A stretch of DNA of 64,000 nt from Bacillota bacterium (GTDB lineage: Bacteria > Bacillota > Clostridia > Lachnospirales > Lachnospiraceae): contig JAEWCQ010000006.1 of the NCBI GenBank assembly GCA_023390555.1, positions 79,580 through 143,579 on the forward strand, written 5' to 3'. The position numbers and the translations under genes were made by a program. Each line of letters starts with the position of its first letter. Within the stretch, counting starts at the first letter, position 1. Positions 9,273-19,200 of this stretch are shown here, piece by piece. The notes under the pieces are model-generated. The model did not search any database. It was not told the DNA's origin and saw nothing but the letters and a program-made list of their open reading frames with translations.

Positions 9273-10265
9273 TCATTTTTTACCCGTTTGGACATTTATT
9301 TTTTTCAGTTCTTCCAGTGCCATATCCAGAAATTCCGTATTGAGCGCATAAATACAGGGATCGAATTCTTTTTTTCCTGCATTCAGATAATCCCCTGCTC
9401 TCTTTGCCTTAAACACAAAGTGCCCCCTGTCTCCATATAAATAAAATCGGACGTTTGGATTGACCGCTTCTTCTTTGTACTGATAGACGCTGCAGATCAG
9501 CGGCACCATCCGATCATCCCGGCTGTGCGCAATGACAATGGGAATTTCCGAATGATTCACCCCGCTGATTCCGCTGAACTCCGCGGCGCGTCCGAACCTC
9601 TTTTTCTCATAGTTTTGAAACGTCCGGTAAAAACGTCTTGTGACTGCACAGGAACACGCTTTCACAACCATACCCGCATATTCCGTTCCGGAATTGACCG
9701 GAGAACAGGCGATCACACCTTTGATCTGAGAGAGACCAAAATTTAAAACTGCCGTGGCCGCATAGGCCCCAATACTGTGCCCGAACAAATACACCGGGAG
9801 TTCACGGTGTTCATCCCTGACAAGCACATGCAGGATAGCGGCATATAAATCCAGAACGAACTGCGGATATCCTCCCAGACTTTTCCCCTCACTGCTTCCG
9901 CATCCGGTTCCTTCGTAAGAAAACACCACATACTGCCGTTTTACAAAATAATCGATTTCAGCCAGATAATCCTGATGCAGGTACCCGTATCCGGGTACGA
10001 CAAACAGAATCCCTTCATACTCACAGTCACATTTCGAGGTGTACCGGTGTCCCAGGAGTCGATGACCTCCGGAAAAGAACGAGAACGGCTCTTCCGCCAG
10101 ATCCGGAAAGTCTGAACTACAGGGGCCGCTCTTTCGCGGTTTCTGATTTACTTTATGCCCAAACGTCAGAAAACAGACAATCCTTCCAGCCAGTACAGGA
10201 AGCGGAAACAGAACAAACAGCATGGCTGCACAAATGGAAAGTACCACATACCAAAAAGCACTCAT
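9273..10265 (-). CDS. Membrane-anchored alpha/beta hydrolase
   Basis: This 330-residue protein has one N-terminal membrane helix (about 2-30) followed by a serine hydrolase domain. Visible are the nucleophile elbow GHSIG (Ser near 164), an Asp in SRDDRMVP (near 251) and the His in GDRGHF (near 282). The start at 10265 overlaps the preceding thioesterase stop as ATGA, with GGAAGGAAG before it. The place between the assembly-line thioesterase and an importer suggests an esterase or deacylase acting on the siderophore or its acetyl/sugar decorations, perhaps after uptake. The hydrolase fold is directly supported; the substrate is a guess. Confidence 0.78.
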   Translation of the reverse strand: MSAFWYVVLSICAAMLFVLFPLPVLAGRIVCFLTFGHKVNQKPRKSGPCSSDFPDLAEEPFSFFSGGHRLLGHRYTSKCDCEYEGILFVVPGYGYLHQDYLAEIDYFVKRQYVVFSYEGTGCGSSEGKSLGGYPQFVLDLYAAILHVLVRDEHRELPVYLFGHSIGAYAATAVLNFGLSQIKGVIACSPVNSGTEYAGMVVKACSCAVTRRFYRTFQNYEKKRFGRAAEFSGISGVNHSEIPIVIAHSRDDRMVPLICSVYQYKEEAVNPNVRFYLYGDRGHFVFKAKRAGDYLNAGKKEFDPCIYALNTEFLDMALEELKKINVQTGKK

Positions 10266-11020
10266 TTTCTTCCTTCCTCTCCGCAATCCATAGCGGTAAT
10301 ATCCGCCACCAGTTCCCGAAAATAAGCATCCTCCAATTCAAAAAGGAAAAAATGTCCACCTTCCCATTCCCGAATCCGGGTTGTACCGTCTGTGACATTC
10401 TTCCAGCCTTCTATCCTTTCAAAGTTCAAATCCGGATCGTCCTTTCCGCTGTGTACCAGTATATCCGCCTGTATTTTTTCATTGTTGTAGCAGTAGGATT
10501 CATTTAACGCATAATCTCTTTTTATAATTGGCAGAATATATTTCTGCACTTCCTCATTTTCCAGAAGCTCTTTGGGCGTTCCATCCATCCGCTTTAATTC
10601 TTCCAGTAATTTCTCATCCCCCATATCACTGCGATAACGGTCAAAATTTGGCTCCTGAGGTGCCTGTCTGCCTGCCACCGCCAGCAGCCGGATGGATTTC
10701 CCATAGACCGTCTGCATTGTGTAGGCAATCTGGAACGCGAGAATCGCGCCCATACTGTGCCCGAACAGATAGATTTCACACTCCCCTGCAAGTTCAAAAA
10801 TATCCGCGGTGAGTGTCGGTATTAATTGTGCCATACTCGTCTGATAGGGTTCCGACAGGCGTGTCGACTTGCCCGGAAGTTCCACCGGGATCACTTCAAA
10901 CGGACTGTCAGAACGCATCCACTCCCGAAATATTGCTGCGCTTCCTCCCGCATGGTGAAAACAGAACAGCAATTTCTTTTTCGAACGGACTTCCTTTGAA
11001 AACGGAAAGCTATGCGACAT
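10262..11020 (-). CDS. Type II thioesterase (YbtT-like)
   Basis: This 252-residue stand-alone thioesterase of the GrsT/YbtT family removes wrongly loaded or stalled acyl groups from carrier domains. It has FCFHHAGGSAAIF near the N-terminus, the nucleophile motif GHSMG (Ser near 89), an Asp in SGKDDPD (near 194) and His in EGGHFF (near 223). The start at 11020 is chosen because AAGGAGGTGGCGGCT lies directly before it; the frame upstream to 11068 would lie deep inside the previous gene. It overlaps the end of the reductase-methyltransferase gene by 11 bases. Confidence 0.93.
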   Translation of the reverse strand: MSHSFPFSKEVRSKKKLLFCFHHAGGSAAIFREWMRSDSPFEVIPVELPGKSTRLSEPYQTSMAQLIPTLTADIFELAGECEIYLFGHSMGAILAFQIAYTMQTVYGKSIRLLAVAGRQAPQEPNFDRYRSDMGDEKLLEELKRMDGTPKELLENEEVQKYILPIIKRDYALNESYCYNNEKIQADILVHSGKDDPDLNFERIEGWKNVTDGTTRIREWEGGHFFLFELEDAYFRELVADITAMDCGEEGRK

Positions 11021-13205
11021 AGCCGCCACCTCCTTTTTCCAGCAGAAACACTCTTTGCCCAAATGCACAAAGGTTCTCCCGTTCTGCGGGAAAAGATGCT
11101 AAAAGGTGCAGCCCTGCTCTCTTAAAAATATCCAGCCACAGCGGATAGCTTAGAAACGTACTCGCAATCTCTCTTCGCTCATCCGCCGCCTCCTCCATCA
11201 TAAATACCTGGGAAATCAGCATCTGAACAGATTCCTCCACTGCTTCGGAAATCAGCAGCATGCCCCCCGGCTTTAGAACTCTTTTCCATTGCCGAAGCAC
11301 TGCAGATGTGTCTCCTGCGTTGTTTAGTACGCCTGCCGCAACAAGAATATCCTGACTTTCCTCCATTATGCCCTGCTCCCTCAGATCCTTTTCCATATCC
11401 AGGATACCGGTGACCATCCATGCCTCGTTCTCATATCTTTCCTGCGCTTTGTGCAGGAAATATTCCGATAGATCCGTATACCAATAGCGGAAGATCCGCT
11501 CTTGCAGATTGCACGTTTTGAGGTGCTCCAGTACCGCATCGGTGGTCGCCCCGGTTCCGGCGCCGATTTCCAGAATGGTAACTTCCTGTTTCCTCCGGCA
11601 GACTTTTTCCACCTGTTTTGCAATAACGTGATTCATATACCACGCAATGAGCGTGTTACGGTAAAGGTCATTGGCGATTTCGTCGCTTCCCTCCGGAAAC
11701 AGGAACTCATTCGCAGACGACTCCCCGTTTAACAGCTGTTTCAGATGAAGTGCATTTTGATAAAAATAGGTCGACACGCGTTCCGGACCCAGCTTAAAAT
11801 CCCACATTTCCCGTGCTTTTTTCCATTCTTCCTCGAAAGCTTCCGGCAAAATCTGCTCTTCCAGTGCCCGGTAACAAGTTCCTTCCTCTGCGACCAGGTG
11901 ATGCTCCGTCAATTTGGATAACCATCGTTCTAATATATAGGTAAACTGCGGCTTTTTTTCCACCTTTTGCAATAATTCTGATTTCTCATGGGAGACGGCT
12001 GTATCCTGCAGAACTCCCACACCCTGAAATACATACAGCATGGACAGAAGTGCCGCTCTGTTTAACTGGCGCACACCTGCACGGATCTCCGTTTCGGTGA
12101 CTGACGCATACCGTTGCTCATTGGACAATTGCAAATCACAGGCACGCAGAACATCCCCTATTGCAAAGGCCGACGGATCTTCTCTTGTAACTTCATCCGG
12201 ATACCCAAGTGCATTGCTGATTTCATGCCACAGTTTCGCCGCTCTGATTTCTTTTCTCCCAAGAACTGCCATTTGTCTTTGCTTTTCCTGCTGTTCGGTA
12301 TCTGCCGCAAGTTCATCGAGTGTCTCCACAATACCTGCCGTCCAGCCCTCCCGTAAGAGCTCCCTGTAATTTCCATAGCTTGGCATTTGAAGAATACGGG
12401 AATGTTCCCTCTCCAAATCTTCGAACTCCCCCTTTTCAAAATCACCGGGAATAAATTGCGTATGCGGAAGTTTGAGCCGCTCCCGCCAGAGGATCATTCC
12501 GTCGCCTTCCGTCAGCATCAGACTTCCGGCATCAACGCCCAGTGTCATCTGGAAAAACAGATGCATATAACTGTCGGATATCTGTGCATCCACCTGATTC
12601 TGTGCGCGGATATGGACCGGAATATCATCTAATTTTAAAAGCAGTGTCTGAAAAGGACTCGTCCCACGCAGCACCTCCTCCACGGAAAAAGAGGTTACAT
12701 CCTCAAACAGCTCCAGCAAGATCCGCGCGAGCGGATAAGACACCTGGGTCGCCAGATCGATATTGAAGTACAGACAATGTTGTTTTTTTACGATTTCCTG
12801 CGACAGCGAGATAAACTTCTTTACCGCTGGCAGCTTTCCATACAGATTGCACACCTGAAAAGACACTCCGCACCTTTTCGCGATCTTGTAACACTCGATC
12901 AGTTCTCTTTCATGAATCGGCTGCTCCAGGAGTACGGAAATGTGACGTTCCATCAACTCAGATGCTATCCGGATGCCGTTTCCACCCAGGACACCGCTTT
13001 TGATCACAACGCAGGCAAGATCAATGTCCGCCGGGAGCTGGTGAACATCCGTATATAAATTCGTATGATACCGTTTGGCACACGCTCTGGAACGCGTACT
13101 TCCGTTTGCAAGGATTCCCGCAAGTTCATACGATTCACTGCCCGCGACGGCTTCCAGATAAAACTGCCCGAAACGGCTTCCGCAGACTACCACTCTTTTT
13201 TTCAA
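11010..13205 (-). CDS. Thiazolinyl-imine reductase fused to methyltransferase
   Basis: This 731-residue protein joins two enzymes. Residues about 1-340 are a Gfo/Idh-like reductase of the YbtU/Irp3/PchG type, with the nucleotide-binding start KKRVVVCGSRFGQFY and the later EQPIHERELIECYKIA stretch. Residues about 400-725 match the methyltransferase domain usually embedded in siderophore A domains, with an intact SAM motif ILEIGAGTGATT (545-556). Reduction of a carrier-bound thiazoline followed by N- or C-methylation of the ring is the expected chemistry, as in pyochelin, where the two activities reside on different proteins. The start is a TTG at 13205: GGAGGGAG lies six bases before it, whereas ATG at 13220 overlaps that site and the frame from 13298 lies inside the NRPS gene. 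Confidence 0.87.
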   Translation of the reverse strand: MKKRVVVCGSRFGQFYLEAVAGSESYELAGILANGSTRSRACAKRYHTNLYTDVHQLPADIDLACVVIKSGVLGGNGIRIASELMERHISVLLEQPIHERELIECYKIAKRCGVSFQVCNLYGKLPAVKKFISLSQEIVKKQHCLYFNIDLATQVSYPLARILLELFEDVTSFSVEEVLRGTSPFQTLLLKLDDIPVHIRAQNQVDAQISDSYMHLFFQMTLGVDAGSLMLTEGDGMILWRERLKLPHTQFIPGDFEKGEFEDLEREHSRILQMPSYGNYRELLREGWTAGIVETLDELAADTEQQEKQRQMAVLGRKEIRAAKLWHEISNALGYPDEVTREDPSAFAIGDVLRACDLQLSNEQRYASVTETEIRAGVRQLNRAALLSMLYVFQGVGVLQDTAVSHEKSELLQKVEKKPQFTYILERWLSKLTEHHLVAEEGTCYRALEEQILPEAFEEEWKKAREMWDFKLGPERVSTYFYQNALHLKQLLNGESSANEFLFPEGSDEIANDLYRNTLIAWYMNHVIAKQVEKVCRRKQEVTILEIGAGTGATTDAVLEHLKTCNLQERIFRYWYTDLSEYFLHKAQERYENEAWMVTGILDMEKDLREQGIMEESQDILVAAGVLNNAGDTSAVLRQWKRVLKPGGMLLISEAVEESVQMLISQVFMMEEAADERREIASTFLSYPLWLDIFKRAGLHLLASFPAERENLCAFGQRVFLLEKGGGGYVA

Positions 13206-13234
13206 ACGTTCTCCCTCCATTTCATCGTTCGGAT

Positions 13235-16200
13235 TTAGGAAATCATACCACAGTCGATTTCGTAGCTTATCTCCTTTTCTTCCTTTAAAACTACGCATTT
13301 TGCCAGCTGGCTTATACTTGGATTCTGGTATAATTTCTGCAATGTGACATCGTATCCCGCAGACTCTTTTAAGGCACTCAGTAGCAGGATCGCCTTTAAG
13401 GAATCTCCGCCTCTTTCAAAAAAATTATCATTGGTACTGATATCCTCGTAATTCAATACCTGCTTCCAGATTTTCGCAATCTTCTCTTCCGTTTCATTTT
13501 CCGGCAATATACGGATCTTCTTCCTCTCATCTCTTCCTGCACTTCCAATCCGTTCCAGTTCCTTGCGGTCAATTTTTCCATTTTCACTGCAAGGCAGTTT
13601 CCGGTACTGTAAATGCAGAGCCGGAACCATATATTCCGGCAGCTTTTCCCTTATCTTTTCTTTCAAAAGCGTCAGATTGTACACCGGAAGTTCCTCCGTG
13701 GCCCGAATCAGTACGAGCATCTTTCCAAACGCCTCACACCTCCACTCCACCTGCCCCAGCTTTTCTTTCTCCACCAGAGCGGCCCATTCCTGCGATGGAA
13801 GCAGCGGCAAACCTTTTTTCCTGCGGAAATCCCTCAGATTCTGATACCCGTGCTCCAAAAAGGCCACGGTCAGAAACATCAGCGGTGCATGTCTGACGTT
13901 CTCCGCCAGCAAGATCCTTCCGCCGGGAGCCAGCATATTTTTGATCCGGTAGATGGCATCGTCCAGATTGGAAAAGCGGTGCAGTGTATTATTGACAATG
14001 ACCAGATCGTATTTGTTGTCTTTTGCGTCCGTAAGTACAGCCGGGGCACACAGATCCGTCTGTACACAGTGAATCCGGTCCCCGAATTTCTGTTTTTTCA
14101 GATCCAGATAATAGGAGGATTCGTCCATGCAGGTATAGTCGAGGTTCGAATTCGCTTTCAAAGCCTCCAGATACAGCTCCGTTTTGTTTTGTGCTCTTGA
14201 CGCAATTTCTGCGACCCGGAGAGACTGATGCACTTTCCCAATATCCTGCAAAATTTCAAAAATCCACTGATCCATCCTCTCATTTGTCACATCATAGCGC
14301 CCAAGCCGGTCGGGTGTCAGAAATCCGATGGACGGATCGGTCAAAAGTTCTTCCGCATCCCTGGTTCCCCTCAGCAGATCGAGCCGGATTTCCTGATTTG
14401 CGGCTAGCTGCGTCTTTAACTCTTCCAGCAGCTTTCTATGTGATTCGGACAACCCGTGACTCGTAAGCCACACTTCCTCCATCTGTGAAACCTCCTGTAA
14501 TTGAATCAATCTCTCACGCTCTCCCTGTCTTTTTCGAATCCCAAATTCCTCCAGGACATTCAGATAAGCATTCACAATCTTCTTTCCGGTATCCGAAACT
14601 TCGGCGGCTTTGAACAGTTCCTGCCTTTTTCCTGCCTCTCCCTGTTCCGGAAAAATCCCCAACTGCTTCAAATCCGAAAAAATCATTTCCGTGCAAAGCC
14701 GGTCAACCGCCTGAAAATACGCCGCGATCTGTTCCTGCTCCGGAATGTCAACCTTCTCCTTTCTCTGCTCTCCGATCTGCGCCAGCTCTGTTTTCAGCTC
14801 AGGCACATCGTCAGCCGTCCGTCTATCCACTGACACAACACTACCTATTTCTTCTACAACTATATGGTTCACCAGCCTTGCATGTTTCCGGTCTATGGTG
14901 ACAGCGCACTCTCTGATGCCCGCGATCTTACTGATCTGCGCCTGGATTTCTCCCAATTCAATCCGATGTCCGTTGAGTTTAATCTGGGTATCTGCCCTTC
15001 CCAAAAATTCAATATCACCGCCTGGCAGATAACGGCCAAAATCCCCGGTCCGGTATATTCTTTCTCCAATCTGCTCCGGCTCCAGAAATGCTTCTTTGGT
15101 CTTTTCCGCATCACCAAAATAACCACTTGCCAGCCCCTGACCGGCAATATATAATTCTCCCTTCACCCATACGGGGCATTTTTCAAAATCCGCATTCAGA
15201 ATATAATAACGCTGATTGGTCAGCGGTTTCCCATATGGAATAGAACGCCATTCCTCCGGTATCCGATCCGGCACCAGAAAATAATTCGACCAGATGGAAG
15301 CTTCAGTAGCTCCGCCCATCGCAGCCAGACTGATATTTCCAAACTGACTGCGTATCTTGTCCGGAAGTCCGACCGGAATCCAGTCGCCGCTTAACATCAC
15401 TGTTTTGAATGAATTTTGAATTTTTTCCTTTTCTGCGGAAGGGTACTCCACCAGCATCTCCATAAATGCCGGAACCGTATTCCATACGGTGACGCCATAG
15501 TCACGGATAATCCGAATCCATTCCGACGGGTTTTGTACCTCTTTTGCATTTGGAATCGCAATCTTTCCGCCCGCAGCGAGCATTCCGAAGATATCATAGA
15601 CCGACAGATCGAAATTGAAACTGGAAAGAAAAATGGCCGTATCCGCTTCGTTGATCAAAAAACGGCGGTTCACATCCAAAATCGTGTTCACTGCCCCGCG
15701 ATGTTCGATCATAACGCCTTTCGGTATTCCGGTAGAACCAGATGTAAAAATCACATAGGCCAGATCCTCCGGTCCGATTACCGGAAAAACAGTCTCAAAG
15801 TCCACGTTTTTCTCTTCCGGTATTTTTTCCATATCAATTACTGTAATCTGCTCACTGGCAAGTTGAAAACGTTCCGCCACCGTACTTTTCGTCACGATGA
15901 CCGCAGCCTTTGCCTGGTTTAAGATCCGTAGAATCCGCTCCTGCGGATTTTCAATATCAATCGGAAGGTATGCGGCTCCCGCCTTTAAAATCGCCAGTGC
16001 CGCAACAATCTGCTCATATCCCTTTTCCAGCATTACGGCAATCACTTCCTTTTCTGCACCTGCCGGACGGCACAGCCGGACCGCAAGCCGATCCACCTTT
16101 TCTTTCAGCTGTGCATAGGTCAGCCGGATTTGTTCACTCTCCACAGCAATCCGCCCCGGTACTCTCGCCGCAGATTTTTCAAACAGGGACAGTAATGTCT

Positions 16201-19200
16201 CATTTTGTGAGTCACAGAACTCCCAGTTTTTCTTTTCTATTATAAAAATTGCATCATCACCGATCAGATTTGCCCGCTGTTTCTTCCAAAGTGTCTCTCC
16301 ACAAAGCGCATCCAGCATTTTCCGGTATTCTTGAAACATCGTCTCCGCAAGCCCCTCCGGAAATACCGAAAGGAGTGCATCCCAGGAAATAATCAGCTCC
16401 CCTTTCTGCTCAAAAATCTGATGATCCAGCCACACCTGCGGTGTCTGAGACTCCCCGTAAACCAAATCCCCAAAATAAAGATCCGGATCTTCGTTGTTTT
16501 CATTGATGCCAAATCCGCTCGTAAACACAACCGGCATGGTCACAGCCGTTTCCCTGCGTGCCTGATTCAATTCCCGTTCCACAGCGATGCCGCTTACCAG
16601 CGAATGCTGCAAATCCTCAAGCAGCTGATTCTGGACATTTTTACAGCGTTCCAGAAAACTGCTGCCCTTCTTACCGTCAATTTCCAGAAGTGTCAGTGAG
16701 GTAAAATCTCCGACGAGATTTTCGATTCCGTCATAGAGCGGCAATTTGGCAAACCGCGTCAGATTGAGCGTAAAATGACGGCTGCCGCTGAATTTACCGA
16801 GCACTTCCGCATAAGCACCCAGGAAAAGAACGGTCTTCGTCAGGCGATATGTCTGTGCTCTTTGGCGAAGGATGCTCCATTTTTCTGCAGGCAGTCTCAT
16901 CTCAAATCGCCGGAAACGCTGTTCTTTACCGTTTTCTTCCAATGGCAGCTGCGGGGCATCCGGTAGGGCTGCGGCCCGTCCCTTCCAGTACCGAAGATCC
17001 GCATCGTAGCGTTTTGTTTCCTTTATTTTTTCCAGCGCCAGTACATATGACCGGAAATTGCCGCTTACCGGTTTTAACGCGCCGACACCTGAATGGTATA
17101 CCTCGCGCCATTCTTTCAGCAGATGAAAGATACTGAATCCATCCAATACCAGATTGTCAAAACTCAGATGCAGCAGCTGTTCTCCGGCAGAAAGTCTTGT
17201 AAGACGGATTTCGAACAGCGGCCATTTTTCCGCGTCAAACACGCGCCCCGCCATCTCCTGCCGGACTCCGCGGATGTTCTCCGCCCCCTCTGCTTCCCCG
17301 ACGCCTTCCAGATTCAGAACTTTAATGGAATACACCGGAACATCCGGTAGAATCTGCTGGTGCCTGCCATCCGGCAGGACAACTGCTCTTAACATATCAT
17401 GTCTTTCAATCAGCGCATTCCACGCCTCAGTCAGCCGGATCGGCTCCAGGTCTTTACATTTCATTTCAAAATAGCAGTGTGCACCCACATCTCCAAGCTC
17501 ATAGACACCTGATTTTCCAATCCAGTAGGATTGCTGAATCTCCGTCAGCGGGAACGGATCTCCTGTCTTTTCCGGTTCGAAGAAAACTTTTGGAAGATCC
17601 TCCCGATATTCTTTCTGATTCTTATATTCGGAAAGTCCCAGAACAAACGCACCGAAGACAGGTTTCTGAAAGATCAGTTCTGCGGCGATATCCAGACCCA
17701 TCTCTTTTTTGATCCGTGCGCCCATTTTGGTTGCGATCAGGGAATCTCCCCCCAGCAGATAAAAGTCATCTTCCAAAAACACGTCTTTTACTCTGAGCAT
17801 CTGAGACCAGATTTTTGCAATATCCCGCTCAAATGGTCTGGATGGAGTGGTCTTTTCTTCCGCCGCCTCCTCGCGTTTACCATATTCCGCAAGCTTTTTC
17901 CGGTCTACTTTTCCGTTGTCCGTAACCGGCATCTGATCCATGTAAATCTGGACTGCCGGTATCATATAGTCCGGCAGATATTCTTTCAGAAATACATGCA
18001 GATCCTTTGCATCAATGGTTTCCCGTTCCCGTGTACTGTATGCCGCCATGATATTTTCCTCAAAACAACCAAAGCGGCTGCTGGAAGCATACACGGAACA
18101 CGCAGCAAATCCGGCTTTCAAAAGGACCTGTTCCCACTCAGTTCTCGACAGCAATGGAAGAAGCTGTCCGTTTCGAACATCCGCAAACTCCTGAAATCCT
18201 TTTTCCAGAAGCGCGGCGGTAATCCACTCCAACGGCAGGTTATGCATTGCTTCACCGGCAAGTAAAACACCCTGAAGTTTCAGCATCTTCTCAATCTGGC
18301 GCAACAGTGTAATGATATCCTTTTCCTTATGCAGAAAATCAAAAGACAGCACCACATCAAACCGTTTCTCCGAAAGCAGCAGTTCATCTCCACACAATGT
18401 CTCAATCGGAACAAACATGACTCTTTCGTCGTCCCCAAACGCTTCCCTTACCTCTTCTCTGCAAAACGGACTGTCGGCAATCATAAACGTAACTGTTTTG
18501 TCTGATACCTTAGAAATCATCTGCTGTACCAGATTCAGTTTTCTGGCTCCCAGAATCAGAATTGCAAGCGAACTGCTGTCTCCGGCTCTCTTTTGTATCA
18601 GTGCAGCTGCTGTCTTTACGAGAAGCATGTTTTTTGGTACGGCTCCCGGTATCAGATCCGCAAACCGGTCGATATTGATATTGGGATACTTCACCATAAA
18701 TGCTGCCGCATCCATCTTACCGGTCAGAAATTCCCCCGCATGCTCCAGAAACAATTTCAAAATCGAAAAAAATTCCGGCGGCAGTGCTTCGCAATTTCGA
18801 ATGCCCTGCGTTGCTTCCGTAAGTTCCTGCAGATTCCGGCAGGTTCCGTCCGGTATTCTTTTGACAAGCCCGGACTGCTCTAAGAGCAGAAACCACTGTT
18901 CCAGCAGTTTCTGAAAGTCCCACAGTATTCCGATCCGTTCCGCTTCTTTTTGAATATCATAGACCTCCTGTTTCCTGCAGTTCCAACCGATACGCCCCAG
19001 AATCTCACAGATTCCCCGCACCGTCATCTGCTCGAATTCCTCCATTGAGATGTGCTTCGCTTCTGTCTGTTCTTCCATGCAGATTCGTTCCCTCTGCATG
19101 TCGATTTCCCGTTTTTCCGTTTCCACAAGAATCGAAAACAGGTTCTCCGCCCGTTCTCTTTCTTTGGGAATCACAAAAGCGGTCAGCTGTTTTCCATGAC

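Noticed and set aside
7755..9351. Two long plus-strand frames (242 and 248 codons) opposite the ECF genes
   Set aside because: They mirror membrane-helix codons of EcfT and the S component (His/Arg/Asn-rich translation) and have no start signals.
12777..13288. Short plus-strand frames opposite the reductase-methyltransferase gene
   Set aside because: Antisense to a well-conserved reductase domain with no independent support.
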